Source: an uncultured Gluconobacter sp.
GTDB taxonomy: Bacteria > Pseudomonadota > Alphaproteobacteria > Acetobacterales > Acetobacteraceae
DNA length: 32,480 bases
Assembly (NCBI GenBank): GCA_937880175.1
Contig: CALFLO010000018.1
Location: forward strand, 1-32,480
Direction: 5' to 3'
Part shown: piece by piece, positions 1 through 7,790 of the stretch
Numbering within the stretch: position 1 is the first letter of the stretch
Layout: each line of letters begins with the position of its first letter
Position numbers and translations under genes: made by a program
The notes under the pieces: generated by a model
Seen by the model: the letters and a program-made list of their open reading frames with translations, nothing else
Databases searched by the model: none
Told to the model about the DNA's origin: nothing

Positions 1-2486
1 GCCTGTGTCAGATCTGGGCGGTCCAGATAGCCCGTGGCAACGCCAGCGCCGGCAATAGCCAGTTGCCCCGGTGTACCCACGGGCAGCAGGCCGCCTGCGG
101 GGTCCAGAACATAACATTGAGTATTGGCCAATGGCCGCCCCGCCGGGATGGGCTGGCCGCGTGAACCATCTTCCGCAGTGACGGCATGGAAGGTGGACCA
201 GATTGTGGTCTCGGTCGGGCCATAAACATTATAGACAGCGCACGCATGTTTCTGAAGCGTGCGTGCCAGAGGCACTGGCAGGGGCTCCCCGCCAGAAAGC
301 ACGCGCACCTGTGCCAGACACCGGCCCTGCCCGGCCCCCACCAGCATCTGCCACAAGGTTGGCGTGGCCTGCATGAGGGTGACACCATAGTGTTGCACGA
401 TAGCGGACAGCAGTGTGGGGTCTGTCACGGTCTCGCGTCTGGCAAGCACCAGATGCGCACCGGCCTGAAGCGGCAACAGCAGTTCCAGAATGGAAATATC
501 AAATGTGACAGACGTAACGGATAACCAGCATTCCTGTGCGCCCAACGCCAGTTTATCCTGCATGGTGCACAAAAGGTTGGTCAGGGCGGACCATGGCACC
601 ACCACGCCTTTGGGTGTGCCGGTGGTGCCGGAAGTATAGATGACATAGGCCGTACCCTGCGGCACCACAGGCGCACGCTGGGCATCCGGGTTGGAAAACA
701 CTGTTGCGGGCGTGCCATCTTCCGCAAGCCCCAGAACGGCCGAACCATCTGGCAGGCCAGTTGGCAGGGTGTCTTCTGTCAGAAAAAGGGCGGGCCGGGC
801 ATTGGCGATAATGGCGGCATTGCGCTCACGCGGGCCGCATCTGTCCAGCGAGAGCCACGCCGCCCCGGTGGCCATGGTGGCCAACATGCCGATCACCTGC
901 CGTCTGTCTCTGGGCAGCATCAGGCCGACAACATCACCGGAGCCGATGCCACACGCCATCAGATGCTCCGCCAGACCTTGCGCTGCATGGAGAAGAGCCG
1001 CGTAGGACACAGGGCCTCGCCCATCCGTCACCGCCGTTGCCGTGGGGGCGTAGGCGGCATGCCGCGCCAGATCAGCCACAAGAGCGCGCGGGCCCCAGTT
1101 GCTGGCCGTTGCGGTTTCATCCGCCAGCAAAGCCTTGCATTCGGCAGCATCAAGAAGCAGATAAGCGCCGATGGGCTGGGCAGGATCTGCCAGAATGGCC
1201 TTTATCAAACGCATCACGTGGCGCAGATGGCGCTCCAGCGCCGGGCCATCATACAGGGTCGGGTTGGCGTAAAGGCACAGCGCCAACCCCTGCCCGTCCT
1301 GACGGTCAAATACAAAAAATGTCAGATCTTCCATCACCCCATTGCTCAGGTTCCGGTTGCGTGCCGGGCTGCCACCGAAGGAGAGATGGTAATCAAACGG
1401 CTCTATATTAATGCCGATGCGTGAGAGATGCTGCTGTGTATCATGAAACCCCAGAACGCGCCGCAGATCCTCATACCGGAAAGCCTGATGCCGGAGCGCC
1501 CCGTGCAGGGCGCGGCGCGCCTGAAGCAGGATTTCTGAAAAACCCAGAGTGTAGGCCATGGCAAAACGCAACACCACGGCGTTTGCCGCCATGCCGGGCA
1601 CACGCCGCATCTCCCGGTCTGTGCGGCCGGTAACGGGCATGCCGAGCGTGAGGTCTTCCTGCCCTGTCATGCGGAAGATGTAGGTGCTCAGCAGGGCCGT
1701 GAGCATTTGCGGCAGCGTAACGCCAGCCTGCTGTGCCAGCCCCTGCATCTGCCCCACCATGGCGGGCGGCACAAGCACATTGCGTTCCACAAACCCCAGC
1801 CGCTGCAAAGGTGCTTCCGGCACACTGGGCGGCAGAGGAGAGGCCAGTGTGACTGCCTCGGGCGGGGCGGCAAGCTGGTGTTGCCAGTAAGCCTGATCTT
1901 TCTCGCGCCGGGGGCTGGTGCGGTAAGCGGCTTCCTGCGCAACAAGCCGTTCAAGGGGCAGGAACATGCAGGGTGCGGGTTCGCGCCCTTCCACCATGGC
2001 ATTGTACAGTTCCGCCACGCGCGCCACAATCAGGCCACCGGAAAAGCCATCAAGCGCGATATGGTGACAACAATGAAACCAGATGAAACTGTCAGCAGAA
2101 AGCTTGATCAGCCCACAGGTCCATAACGGATCTTCCGCCAGATCAACCGGCTGACTGATGCGCTCCATCATCCAATGTTGCGCCTGCACTGCGGCATCGG
2201 GCCGGGTGGAGAAATCCACAAACGGCAAGGGGCAACGCAGTGTGGGCAGAATGACCTGATAGGGGCCATCCGCCCCCATGCGGATGCTTACCCGCGTGGT
2301 TTCCGCCTCCTGCGCCACCTGAACAAGAGCGGCACGGAACAGGGCGGGATCAACCGGGCCAAGAATTTCCACTGCTTCCGCAATGTTGAACGTGCCGCCC
2401 TGCGTGCGCAGCAGGGTTCCCATCCATACGCCGCGCTGGGCTGTTGTGAGCGGCAGGTGTATTTCCTGCAAAGTTTTTCCGCTCAT
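1..2486 (-). CDS. Nonribosomal peptide synthetase, condensation-adenylation part (3' end outside window)
   Basis: The minus-strand frame opens at ATG 2486 and stays open to the left edge, giving at least 828 codons, so the C-terminal end is missing. Residues 10 to about 430 form a condensation domain with the active-site motif HHIALDG (141-147). The start resembles the condensation domain of EntF-type siderophore synthetases, as I recall them (LPLTTAQRGVWM against LPLVAAQPGIWM). An adenylation domain follows, with the A3 loop YTSGTTGTPKGV near residue 615 and A5 motif YGPTETT near 753; the frame leaves the window around A7 (GVATGYLDRPDLT). The adenylation domain activates an amino acid as its adenylate and the condensation domain forms the amide bond. 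Carrier and thioesterase domains are not visible. The ribosome binding site is weak, and only about 45 bp separate the start from the upstream gene's terminator. Substrate cannot be read by eye. Confidence 0.93.
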   Translation of the reverse strand, partial: MSGKTLQEIHLPLTTAQRGVWMGTLLRTQGGTFNIAEAVEILGPVDPALFRAALVQVAQEAETTRVSIRMGADGPYQVILPTLRCPLPFVDFSTRPDAAVQAQHWMMERISQPVDLAEDPLWTCGLIKLSADSFIWFHCCHHIALDGFSGGLIVARVAELYNAMVEGREPAPCMFLPLERLVAQEAAYRTSPRREKDQAYWQHQLAAPPEAVTLASPLPPSVPEAPLQRLGFVERNVLVPPAMVGQMQGLAQQAGVTLPQMLTALLSTYIFRMTGQEDLTLGMPVTGRTDREMRRVPGMAANAVVLRFAMAYTLGFSEILLQARRALHGALRHQAFRYEDLRRVLGFHDTQQHLSRIGINIEPFDYHLSFGGSPARNRNLSNGVMEDLTFFVFDRQDGQGLALCLYANPTLYDGPALERHLRHVMRLIKAILADPAQPIGAYLLLDAAECKALLADETATASNWGPRALVADLARHAAYAPTATAVTDGRGPVSYAALLHAAQGLAEHLMACGIGSGDVVGLMLPRDRRQVIGMLATMATGAAWLSLDRCGPRERNAAIIANARPALFLTEDTLPTGLPDGSAVLGLAEDGTPATVFSNPDAQRAPVVPQGTAYVIYTSGTTGTPKGVVVPWSALTNLLCTMQDKLALGAQECWLSVTSVTFDISILELLLPLQAGAHLVLARRETVTDPTLLSAIVQHYGVTLMQATPTLWQMLVGAGQGRCLAQVRVLSGGEPLPVPLARTLQKHACAVYNVYGPTETTIWSTFHAVTAEDGSRGQPIPAGRPLANTQCYVLDPAGGLLPVGTPGQLAIAGAGVATGYLDRPDLTQ

Positions 2487-2521
2487 TTGAAGACCATCTA
2501 CGAAATTAGGTTTATGTCTAA

Positions 2522-2564
2522 AAAATGAAAAAGCCAGGCCCCTCTTATAAAGAAGAGCCTGGCC
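2522..2564 (-). terminator. Rho-independent terminator of the Hint-domain gene
   Basis: Read on the minus strand, GCCAGGC+TCTT pairs with AAGA+GCCTGGC (with a small bulge of three bases) and the stem is followed by TTTTT and then a second T tract. It lies about 27 bp beyond the stop of the Hint-domain gene and just before the NRPS start, so it should separate the two transcripts. Confidence 0.8.
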
Positions 2565-2590
2565 CACATCATTCGTTACAACCTGATGGC

Positions 2591-4543
2591 TCAGGCAGAA
2601 CGAACAGTTACCGTATCTGTTTTGTTTTCGCTTTCAAGATAAGGTCCTGCAGCAAGAATGCTGATTGAGAGTATCCCCATCTTGCCGTGCTTCAGCAGAT
2701 CTCCCAGGGGCAGATTTGCATTACCGTCCGTCCAGGCAGCGCCCTGCCATCCCATGTCAGCGTGCCATCCTTGCGGTTTTTCGGTGCTCAGATGTGATGT
2801 GATGTTGAACTGTTCTTTAGCACAGAACAGGCGGACTTCTCCAACAGCAACTCCCATGTAACGACGATCATCCACAAATGGACCGATCACATCGCTGGGC
2901 CGACTAGCCCGTGAAACAACGTGTACCGACCGGGTACCGGGCGGCAGCATGAAGCTATACTCCTGACTGGTACGACGCATGGGACGAATGAGCGCACCTG
3001 TTTCGGTGACCAGATGCAGGTCCGGGTCATTGGTCAGTTCAACAACTGCAGGCACCTGTTCTTTTGAGACCTTGTCTTCGCGCCATTCGATGGCACGGAA
3101 CAGAGGCTCAACAAAAGAACGCTCAACACCCAGTGGGGCACCAGCATCATCTTCCCAGCTTTTGACAGCACCACGAAGGGTCGCAATCTTGCCTTCCTGC
3201 CGGAAGGAAGACCGGTTACCGGTATCCAGATAGCTTTCGGTCAGCATACCATCGGCCGTGATCACAGAATGCTGCTCTGTTTCCACATGATAGTAATCAT
3301 AGGACGAGATGGATTTATCGTAGAAAATAGACACACCATTGACCAGCATACGCACTGGCACAAACCGGTCTTTGAAGAAGAGGCAATGTTCCGATGTAAT
3401 CAGCATGTCCTTATAAGGAACACCATCGGCGATCGCGTCTTTCAGGACGCGAACAGGCCAACCAGCTTCATCGTCGGGCATACCGTGACGAATATTAACG
3501 TGGGTTTTCCCAACCCAGACAACAGGCCTAACGACGTCCGTATTGCTCCGCCAATCAAAGGCGATCACTTCATCGCCAATGTGAATATCTTCAACAGCGA
3601 CTTCACCACTCGTCGTGCGAATCATGCTGCCAGCGAGAAAGCAGGCTCCAATATAAGTATTACCGTTGGAGTAAGTAACTTTTAGAGGATTATTTGTGGT
3701 ATCGTTAACATTATATGTTGCATTATCAAGCACGACACCATCTGCGGGTTTCACAGCATATTCGGCAACAATATCCCCTGAAGAGTCTTTAAGAACAATG
3801 ACTTTCTGGGATGAATCCAACCCGAAAAGACCGCCGTTTTCTATGGTATAGGTCGCAATAGGATTAGTTGTATTCTGAAGCTCAATAGTGTCTTTTGACG
3901 GATCATAGTTATTAAAGGTCGTTGCATTCAGCGAACCGCTAGCTAAAAGGCTAATGAGTGTACCGCCACCATTGATAATGATGGTACCTCCACCTGTCCC
4001 AAAGTTGACAGTAGAGCCTTCCAGAACGCTTGCAAGCGCTGCTCCTGTATTTAATGTGCCGCCATATTCGATATTAACAGTTGAGCCATTCAAAGCGCCG
4101 ACAAGAGCACTCCCTCCTGTTCCGGTTAATGTCGCAGTTCCCCCAACCACATTAACTGTGGAGCCAGTTAAAAGATTAGCCAGACCTGATATGGAACTCG
4201 TCCCACCAATATAATAAGTAGATATTTCTCCTGCCGAAGCACCAATAGTGAAATTTCCGGTAGAACCCGGGGTACTCACGAATGTCTGCGCACTAAGAGC
4301 ACTAATCAGAACAGTATAATCACCTGATCCCGGAGTGAGAACATATCCAGATCCAAGCAGCGTTGCCACAAATGGGATTGTAATTCCTGGATTTATATTA
4401 TCCTGAGATAAAATTGTATTGCCACTGGAATCTGTTATTTTTACATTCCAGACAGAAAATATCGACCCATACGGCTGCGTAATTTCCCAAGTTGTTTCAA
4501 CATTACCTTGCGAGTCATAGGTATAGTATGTCGCCATTTTCAT
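2591..4543 (-). CDS. Hint-domain protein with repetitive adhesin-like N-terminus
   Basis: About 650 aa. Residues 1-295 are rich in G, S, T and N and carry imperfect repeats built around GSTVN...GGT (about residues 127, 153 and 177), as in bacterial surface or secreted beta-structured proteins. From residue 299 a Hint (Hedgehog/intein-type) domain begins with the nucleophile context GACFLAGSM (Cys301). It continues with TSEHCLFF and HSVITADGMLTESYLD, typical of the Hint_2 family in acetic acid bacteria and rhodobacters. Hint domains self-cleave at the cysteine; no classical C-terminal His-Asn intein end is visible, so cleavage rather than splicing would be expected. I place the start at ATG 4543 because AGGA sits five bases upstream; an upstream ATG at 4561 would add only six residues. 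No signal peptide is seen, so export would need another route. It is monocistronic, with its own terminator. Confidence 0.88.
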   Translation of the reverse strand: MKMATYYTYDSQGNVETTWEITQPYGSIFSVWNVKITDSSGNTILSQDNINPGITIPFVATLLGSGYVLTPGSGDYTVLISALSAQTFVSTPGSTGNFTIGASAGEISTYYIGGTSSISGLANLLTGSTVNVVGGTATLTGTGGSALVGALNGSTVNIEYGGTLNTGAALASVLEGSTVNFGTGGGTIIINGGGTLISLLASGSLNATTFNNYDPSKDTIELQNTTNPIATYTIENGGLFGLDSSQKVIVLKDSSGDIVAEYAVKPADGVVLDNATYNVNDTTNNPLKVTYSNGNTYIGACFLAGSMIRTTSGEVAVEDIHIGDEVIAFDWRSNTDVVRPVVWVGKTHVNIRHGMPDDEAGWPVRVLKDAIADGVPYKDMLITSEHCLFFKDRFVPVRMLVNGVSIFYDKSISSYDYYHVETEQHSVITADGMLTESYLDTGNRSSFRQEGKIATLRGAVKSWEDDAGAPLGVERSFVEPLFRAIEWREDKVSKEQVPAVVELTNDPDLHLVTETGALIRPMRRTSQEYSFMLPPGTRSVHVVSRASRPSDVIGPFVDDRRYMGVAVGEVRLFCAKEQFNITSHLSTEKPQGWHADMGWQGAAWTDGNANLPLGDLLKHGKMGILSISILAAGPYLESENKTDTVTVRSA

Positions 4544-4557
4544 AATTCCTGATTTAC

Positions 4558-4581
4558 GCAAGTAGGGGAAGTCCTACCTGC
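4558..4581 (-). promoter_or_regulatory. Hairpin in the 5' leader of the Hint-domain gene
   Basis: Arms GCAAGTAGG and CCTACCTGC pair with one mismatch (a G-U in the minus-strand transcript) around a six-base loop, ending about 15 bases before the start codon. It could influence translation or be chance; no known regulator is recognised. Confidence 0.3.
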
Positions 4582-4746
4582 TTCATGAAATTCTTCTCAG
4601 CTTTATTTCATAGAAAAATTGTTTGCACAACAGAAACATGAGTTGAAGCAAAAAAAACCTAACAAATATTTTTTGCATAAATCAGGATTTAAGCAAGCAA
4701 ACCTCATGATAAGATGCCCCTTTCCTGCAAGGTAAAGGAGTGGAAC

Positions 4747-5356
4747 ATGGGTCGAAAAATAGGCTATGCACGGGTCAGCACAGTAGGACAGACCCTTGAT
4801 ATACAAGTAAAAAATTTAAAAGAATTTGGGTGCGTAAAAATTTACCGCGAAAAAGCAAGCGGTGCGAATGCCGAACGTTCACAACTCAAAAAGCTGATTG
4901 CCTCGGTTACTGAAGGGGACATCGTAGTTGTCACGCGTATCGACAGACTCGCCCGGAGTACTTTCGATCTCTTTATCTATAGTTAAAGAGATTACGAATA
5001 AAAAGTCACAGTTTCATTCAATAGCTGAACCGTGGACCGATACGAGCACCAGCACAGGACGCCTGATGCTTGCTGTGCTCGGCGGCCTTGCTGACGTCGA
5101 ACGCGATCTGATCAGAACCAGAACATCTGAAGGCCGGGTCAGAGCCATCCAGCAGGGAAAGCAGATGGGACGACCATCCAGACTGACCACCGCGCAGAAA
5201 CGCGAGATCAGAGTCAAAAGAAAAAACGGAACGACTCTTAAATCTCTGGCAGCAACCTATGGACTCAGTGAAAGTGCCGTTTCCAGAATCGCCCGGTCTC
5301 ATGACACACTGAAACCGACAACAGAATCCCCATCAGACCCGTCTTTTGACACGTGA
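4747..5356 (+). pseudogene. Serine recombinase (resolvase/invertase family), frameshifted
   Basis: The start MGRKIGYARVST at ATG 4747, behind AGGAG, is the catalytic N-terminus of a Hin/Tn3-type serine recombinase, with the catalytic serine in ARVST. The frame continues through RIDRLARSTFDLF and then stops at 4984. The family sequence resumes one frame over (SIVKEI..., then AEPWTDTSTSTGRLMLAVLGGLADVERDLI) and runs to 5356, with a C-terminal helix-turn-helix (GLSESAVSRIARS). One extra base around 4973-4980 explains the break; repaired, the protein would be about 203 aa, a normal invertase length. The break falls inside the catalytic domain, so the product should be inactive unless frameshifting rescues it; no obvious slippery motif is present. 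It may be the remnant of a mobile element that brought the adjacent toxin-antitoxin genes. Confidence 0.88.
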
Positions 5357-5361
5357 AATTC

Positions 5362-5379
5362 CTTCCAGAAAACTGGAAG
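5362..5379. terminator. Hairpin after the recombinase remnant
   Basis: A perfect 7-bp stem (CTTCCAG, loop AAAA, CTGGAAG) lies just after the recombinase reading frame. No T tract follows on either strand, so it is a weak terminator candidate at best. Confidence 0.35.
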
Positions 5380-5399
5380 CTAGCTGAATCATCTTCTAA

Positions 5400-5434
5400 A
5401 ATAGATATACATAAATTATTTTTGTCTATCTATT
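5400..5434 (+). promoter_or_regulatory. Candidate operator/promoter of the toxin-antitoxin pair
   Basis: Inverted arms AATAGATA (5400-5407) and TATCTATT (5427-5434) flank an AT-rich spacer directly upstream of the antitoxin ribosome binding site GGGAGG (5439-5444). AbrB/MazE-type antitoxins usually repress their own promoter by binding such repeats. The exact -10 and -35 boxes are uncertain. Confidence 0.45.
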
Positions 5435-5449
5435 ATATGGGAGGTTCTT

Positions 5450-5647
5450 ATGCAAGTTTCCAAATGGGGTAACAGCCTGACTGTTCGCATTTCCTCACAC
5501 ATTGTCAAACAACTCGGCCTTCAGGAAGGCGATAATGTGGATGCTCTTTTTACGCGTCTCAAATCCAAAGAAGAAGCTCTTCGTTCGCTAAAAGAGATCG
5601 GTAACAAACTACCTTCAGGGTTTCGCTTTGAACGCCCCGAAGACTGA
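5450..5647 (+). CDS. AbrB/MazE-family antitoxin
   Basis: A 65-aa protein beginning MQVSKWGNSLTVRIS and continuing to LGLQEGD, the swapped-hairpin AbrB/MazE/SpoVT DNA-binding fold. Its tail KLPSGFRFERPED matches the usual toxin-binding end of this family. Relatives paired with PIN toxins are, from memory, nearer 75-80 aa. The stretch between the DNA-binding fold (about residue 33) and the tail is short here, suggesting an internal loss. A strong GGGAGG site precedes the start, and the stop codon overlaps the toxin ATG by one base (TGATG), so the two are translated together. Expected role: neutralise the following PIN ribonuclease and repress the operon. Confidence 0.85.
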   Translation: MQVSKWGNSLTVRISSHIVKQLGLQEGDNVDALFTRLKSKEEALRSLKEIGNKLPSGFRFERPED

Positions 5648-6060
5648 TGTCTTTCTTTCTGGATACGAACATCCTTCTCTATGCCATGATGGAGGAAGGA
5701 ACAGGTAAGGCTGGTATCGCTGACAGCATTCTTCTGGATCAAGATTGTCATATTTCTGTGCAGATGCTCAACGAAGCGACCAATACGCTAAGACGCAAGA
5801 CCAAACTTTCACTGGACGATATCAAAACACTCATTACGGACTTCCGGGGACTGGTCACTATTCACCCTATTACAGAGGCCGTTTACAGTCGGGGTTGGGC
5901 CATCATTGAACGCTATGGGCTACAGACCTATGACGTCATGATTTTAGCCTGCGCTATAGAAAACGGTATCAAAATCCTACTGTCCGATGACATGCAGAAT
6001 GGTCAGAAGATTTTCGATATGGTGACAATCATTAACCCCTTTCAGAAAACTGTCGATTAG
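5647..6060 (+). CDS. PIN-domain ribonuclease toxin (VapC-like)
   Basis: A 137-aa PIN-domain protein. The acidic metal-binding residues are in place: Asp6 in LDTNILLYA, Glu43 in LNEATNTL, Asp96 in YDVMILACA and Asp114/115 in LLSDDMQNG. PIN toxins are magnesium-dependent endoribonucleases that cut tRNA or rRNA and arrest growth until the antitoxin blocks them. It directly follows and overlaps the antitoxin gene. All catalytic positions and a normal length suggest it is functional. The target RNA cannot be inferred from sequence. Confidence 0.9.
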   Translation: MSFFLDTNILLYAMMEEGTGKAGIADSILLDQDCHISVQMLNEATNTLRRKTKLSLDDIKTLITDFRGLVTIHPITEAVYSRGWAIIERYGLQTYDVMILACAIENGIKILLSDDMQNGQKIFDMVTIINPFQKTVD

Positions 6061-6099
6061 GGTTAAAGTGGCCTCTCCACTTTCCCAGATTGTTTAACC
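6061..6099 (+). terminator. Hairpin downstream of the PIN toxin
   Basis: Directly after the toxin stop, AAAGTGG (6065-6071) pairs with CCACTTT (6077-6083), and an alternative outer pairing GGTTAAA/TTTAACC (6061-6067 and 6093-6099) is also possible. A short T run follows (TTGTTT). A likely but not strong terminator. Confidence 0.45.
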
Positions 6100-6156
6100 A
6101 ACGCCGGGAACAAAAACACCAACCAGAAGACAGCACGTCATATTCTTTTAGCTGTT

Positions 6157-6381
6157 TCAATGGGTTAGAAAAGTGTCACTGCGGGTTGATGCGGGTTCGA
6201 GTCCCGCAGTTCGCATAGCAAGCGGAGTTTCTATCCGTAGATCACTGGTAGTACGATTCTCGCCTTGGCTCAGTATCGTATAACTGCGAATACCCAGCCG
6301 GTTCCTCAATACATCGCGCTGATCCGGATCGTCTGACACATTTGGGTAAGTGTAACCGTGCTCCAAATCATGCTCTGACAT
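6157..6381 (-). pseudogene. Fic-family AMPylation toxin, truncated after about 50 codons
   Basis: The open frame gives 74 aa. The first 45-50 residues (GYTYPNVSDD..., VLRNRLGIRSY, then TSDLRIE) resemble the N-terminus of Fic cell-filamentation proteins, which usually read YTYPGT...VLRNxLGI followed by an xLRLxEL helix. The catalytic HPFxxGNG motif and everything after it are missing. The frame instead runs into a sequence that encodes RTAGLEPAS on this strand, the usual false translation of a tRNA 3' end, and then stops. It sits 10 bp downstream of the antitoxin gene, the normal order of such pairs. The toxin should be dead. Recognition of the Fic start is by eye and the region is short, so this is moderately sure. 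Confidence 0.6.
6191..6215 (+). other. tRNA 3'-end-like T-arm, possible attachment-site scar
   Basis: GCGGG (6191-6195), loop TTCGAGT (6196-6202) and CCCGC (6203-6207) form a perfect 5-bp, 7-base tRNA T-arm. Seven bases and an A follow, as at a tRNA acceptor end, but no CCA. No D-arm, anticodon arm or matching 5' acceptor strand is found upstream, so this is not a full tRNA. A near-duplicate of its first ten bases (GCGGGTTGAT) lies directly before it. Integrases often recombine in the T-arm, so this may mark an old integration or deletion junction that removed the rest of fic. Confidence 0.5.
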
Positions 6382-6391
6382 GCTGGAACGC

Positions 6392-6601
6392 TCAACGGTT
6401 ATTCAAAACAGCCTGCCGCATTTCTTTTCTTAAATGATCAAGCGAAATCAAACCACGAATAAAGCGCTCATTAGCTTCTTCCAGAACGGCATCGTGACGA
6501 TAGCCCTGCCGGAAATTAGCTGCCCGCGCTTCTTCGACAGCTCGCCTGCGGCGCTGTGATTCTTCATGAGTGATTGCCGGTACGATAAGTGTTTTTTCCA
6601 T
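6392..6601 (-). CDS. Antitoxin of a Fic module (VbhA-like)
   Basis: A 69-aa, charged, helical protein: an N-terminal segment, EEARAANFRQGYRHD, then EEANERFIRGLISLDHLRKEM. The second half matches the form of VbhA-type antitoxins that clamp onto Fic toxins (VxxxNxxYIxGEIxxDE in relatives). Class I antitoxins block the Fic ATP site with an S/TxxxEG/N motif in the first helix; here the matching stretch reads AANFRQG, so the serine and glutamate appear replaced. GAGGG sits eight bases before the ATG. The downstream fic gene is truncated, so this may be an orphan antitoxin, either decaying or kept for defence against other Fic toxins. Confidence 0.65.
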   Translation of the reverse strand: MEKTLIVPAITHEESQRRRRAVEEARAANFRQGYRHDAVLEEANERFIRGLISLDHLRKEMRQAVLNNR

Positions 6602-6697
6602 TATTACACCCTCTATAGTTCCATCAATAATACGTTAATACCACTGAAAATTCAAAGTCTTTTGGATTTTTATCTGGGAATAACAAAGATTTACAAC

Positions 6698-7582
6698 CTA
6701 TCGACCGAGTGCTTTCTGAAGCAAGTGCAACACTTCTTTGACCCGTCGATCATTCCAGTTAAATCCATTCGCTCTGGACTGTTCGGTTCGGACACTTGCC
6801 GCATATGGGCTCTCTTCTATGACGGGCATCGGCATGATGTGCTGTTTGATAGAGACTGCCAGAGACGGAAATACATCGATACCGGCCCAACGGGACAAAA
6901 CTTCTAAAGAGACTATCTTACAATCAGGCTGATTGGTGTTTGCACAGACATACACAGCGGCACCTTCTGCAATAGGATCATAGACAGCCTTCCACATTCC
7001 TGATGGGATCATGACTCTATCTGGGCCGACACTGACTCTGTGATGAGAAAACAGCACTCCTGTCACGACATAGAGTTCTCCCTCTGCATTCGCGAGCCCC
7101 CGCACAGCGGCCTCAATTCCCTCCCATGCTCCGCGGTTCAAACCCGGAGCCTGTGGGACAACATTAGACAACGCATAGGATTCCTGTTGTGCAGTCAGGC
7201 CAGCGAAATCACCCGACGGAGACAAATGTCCTCGATCCCAGCCACTATGCTTCCAGTCGGCCAACTCTCCACGGTAGCCTGCAGGAAGCCGGACGTCCGG
7301 ATAGAAATAGCCTTCTCGCTTGGTACGGGCCGCAACTTCAAGATTTTCTTCAACAATATACTCTGCCGACCAGATCGGGCCTTTTGAAAGCGAAGAGTCC
7401 ATAGCGGCATACGCCGTGTTGCACAGGACTGTCCCGTGACCGAACTCGCCGCCCAAAACTGGCATTTGTCCTTTATAGAACAGGTCCTGGCAGCCTTCCT
7501 TTCCGTAGGCCCGTGTTTCATGAAAACCGAACACCATCAGGGTAAGCACCAACATTACCCCCTTCCAACGTCCAGCCCCCAT
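6698..7582 (-). CDS. Secreted DNA/RNA non-specific endonuclease (DRGH type)
   Basis: About 294 aa from ATG 7582. The frame is open to 7720, but at 7582 AGAGG lies close upstream and the ATG overlaps the previous gene's stop as TGATG. Residues 7-25 (KGVMLVLTLMVFGFHETRA) look like a signal peptide ending near AYG. The catalytic DRGH of the beta-beta-alpha-metal nuclease family is at 116-119 (WDRGHLSPSGDF), with the metal-binding asparagine in GLNRG near 149. Cysteines at 31 and 54 could form a disulfide, fitting export. Family members (Serratia nuclease, NucA, plasmid EndA/Nuc) cut DNA and RNA without sequence preference. It is the last gene of the helicase-zinc protein-nuclease block, and nucleases of this type are common on conjugative plasmids. 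Confidence 0.87.
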   Translation of the reverse strand: MGAGRWKGVMLVLTLMVFGFHETRAYGKEGCQDLFYKGQMPVLGGEFGHGTVLCNTAYAAMDSSLSKGPIWSAEYIVEENLEVAARTKREGYFYPDVRLPAGYRGELADWKHSGWDRGHLSPSGDFAGLTAQQESYALSNVVPQAPGLNRGAWEGIEAAVRGLANAEGELYVVTGVLFSHHRVSVGPDRVMIPSGMWKAVYDPIAEGAAVYVCANTNQPDCKIVSLEVLSRWAGIDVFPSLAVSIKQHIMPMPVIEESPYAASVRTEQSRANGFNWNDRRVKEVLHLLQKALGR

Positions 7583-7788
7583 CAGCCTCTTCCCGATGTC
7601 CGCGGCATGGGGCCTGGTGGCACAGGGCGCATCAGAGACCGATGTTTTGCGCAGTACCACATTATCTCGCCTGGATGCGTGTTCGCACCGAATACCGCTC
7701 CCGCCTTGCAAACGCAGCAATAATGGGCCCAGCGCCGAGCGGGCAACTGGGCGGGCAATCGCGCTTGCTTATTGGTAAGAATATCCAC
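7582..7788 (-). CDS. Small zinc-binding protein between helicase and nuclease
   Basis: A 68-aa product starting at GTG 7788, two bases after the helicase stop, and ending in a TGA that overlaps the nuclease ATG (TGATG). That tight packing is the main reason to accept it. It contains CxxC at 24-27 (CCVC) and WYCAKH at 44-49, a Cys3-His pattern able to hold one zinc, as in many small phage and plasmid zinc-finger proteins. The rest is basic and proline-rich. I do not recognise a named family. A role in DNA handling together with the helicase and nuclease is a guess from position. Confidence 0.6.
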   Translation of the reverse strand: MDILTNKQARLPAQLPARRWAHYCCVCKAGAVFGANTHPGEIMWYCAKHRSLMRPVPPGPMPRTSGRG

Positions 7789-7790
7789 GA

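Noticed and set aside
4973..4984. Programmed frameshift in the serine recombinase
   Set aside because: No slippery heptamer or clear downstream structure is visible; a one-base lesion is the simpler reading.
6191..6215. Complete tRNA gene
   Set aside because: Only the T-arm and an acceptor-like end are present; no D-arm, anticodon arm or matching 5' strand is found upstream.
7583..7720. Nuclease start at 7720
   Set aside because: This upstream part has no signal peptide or ribosome site and overlaps the small zinc gene; ATG 7582 fits both.
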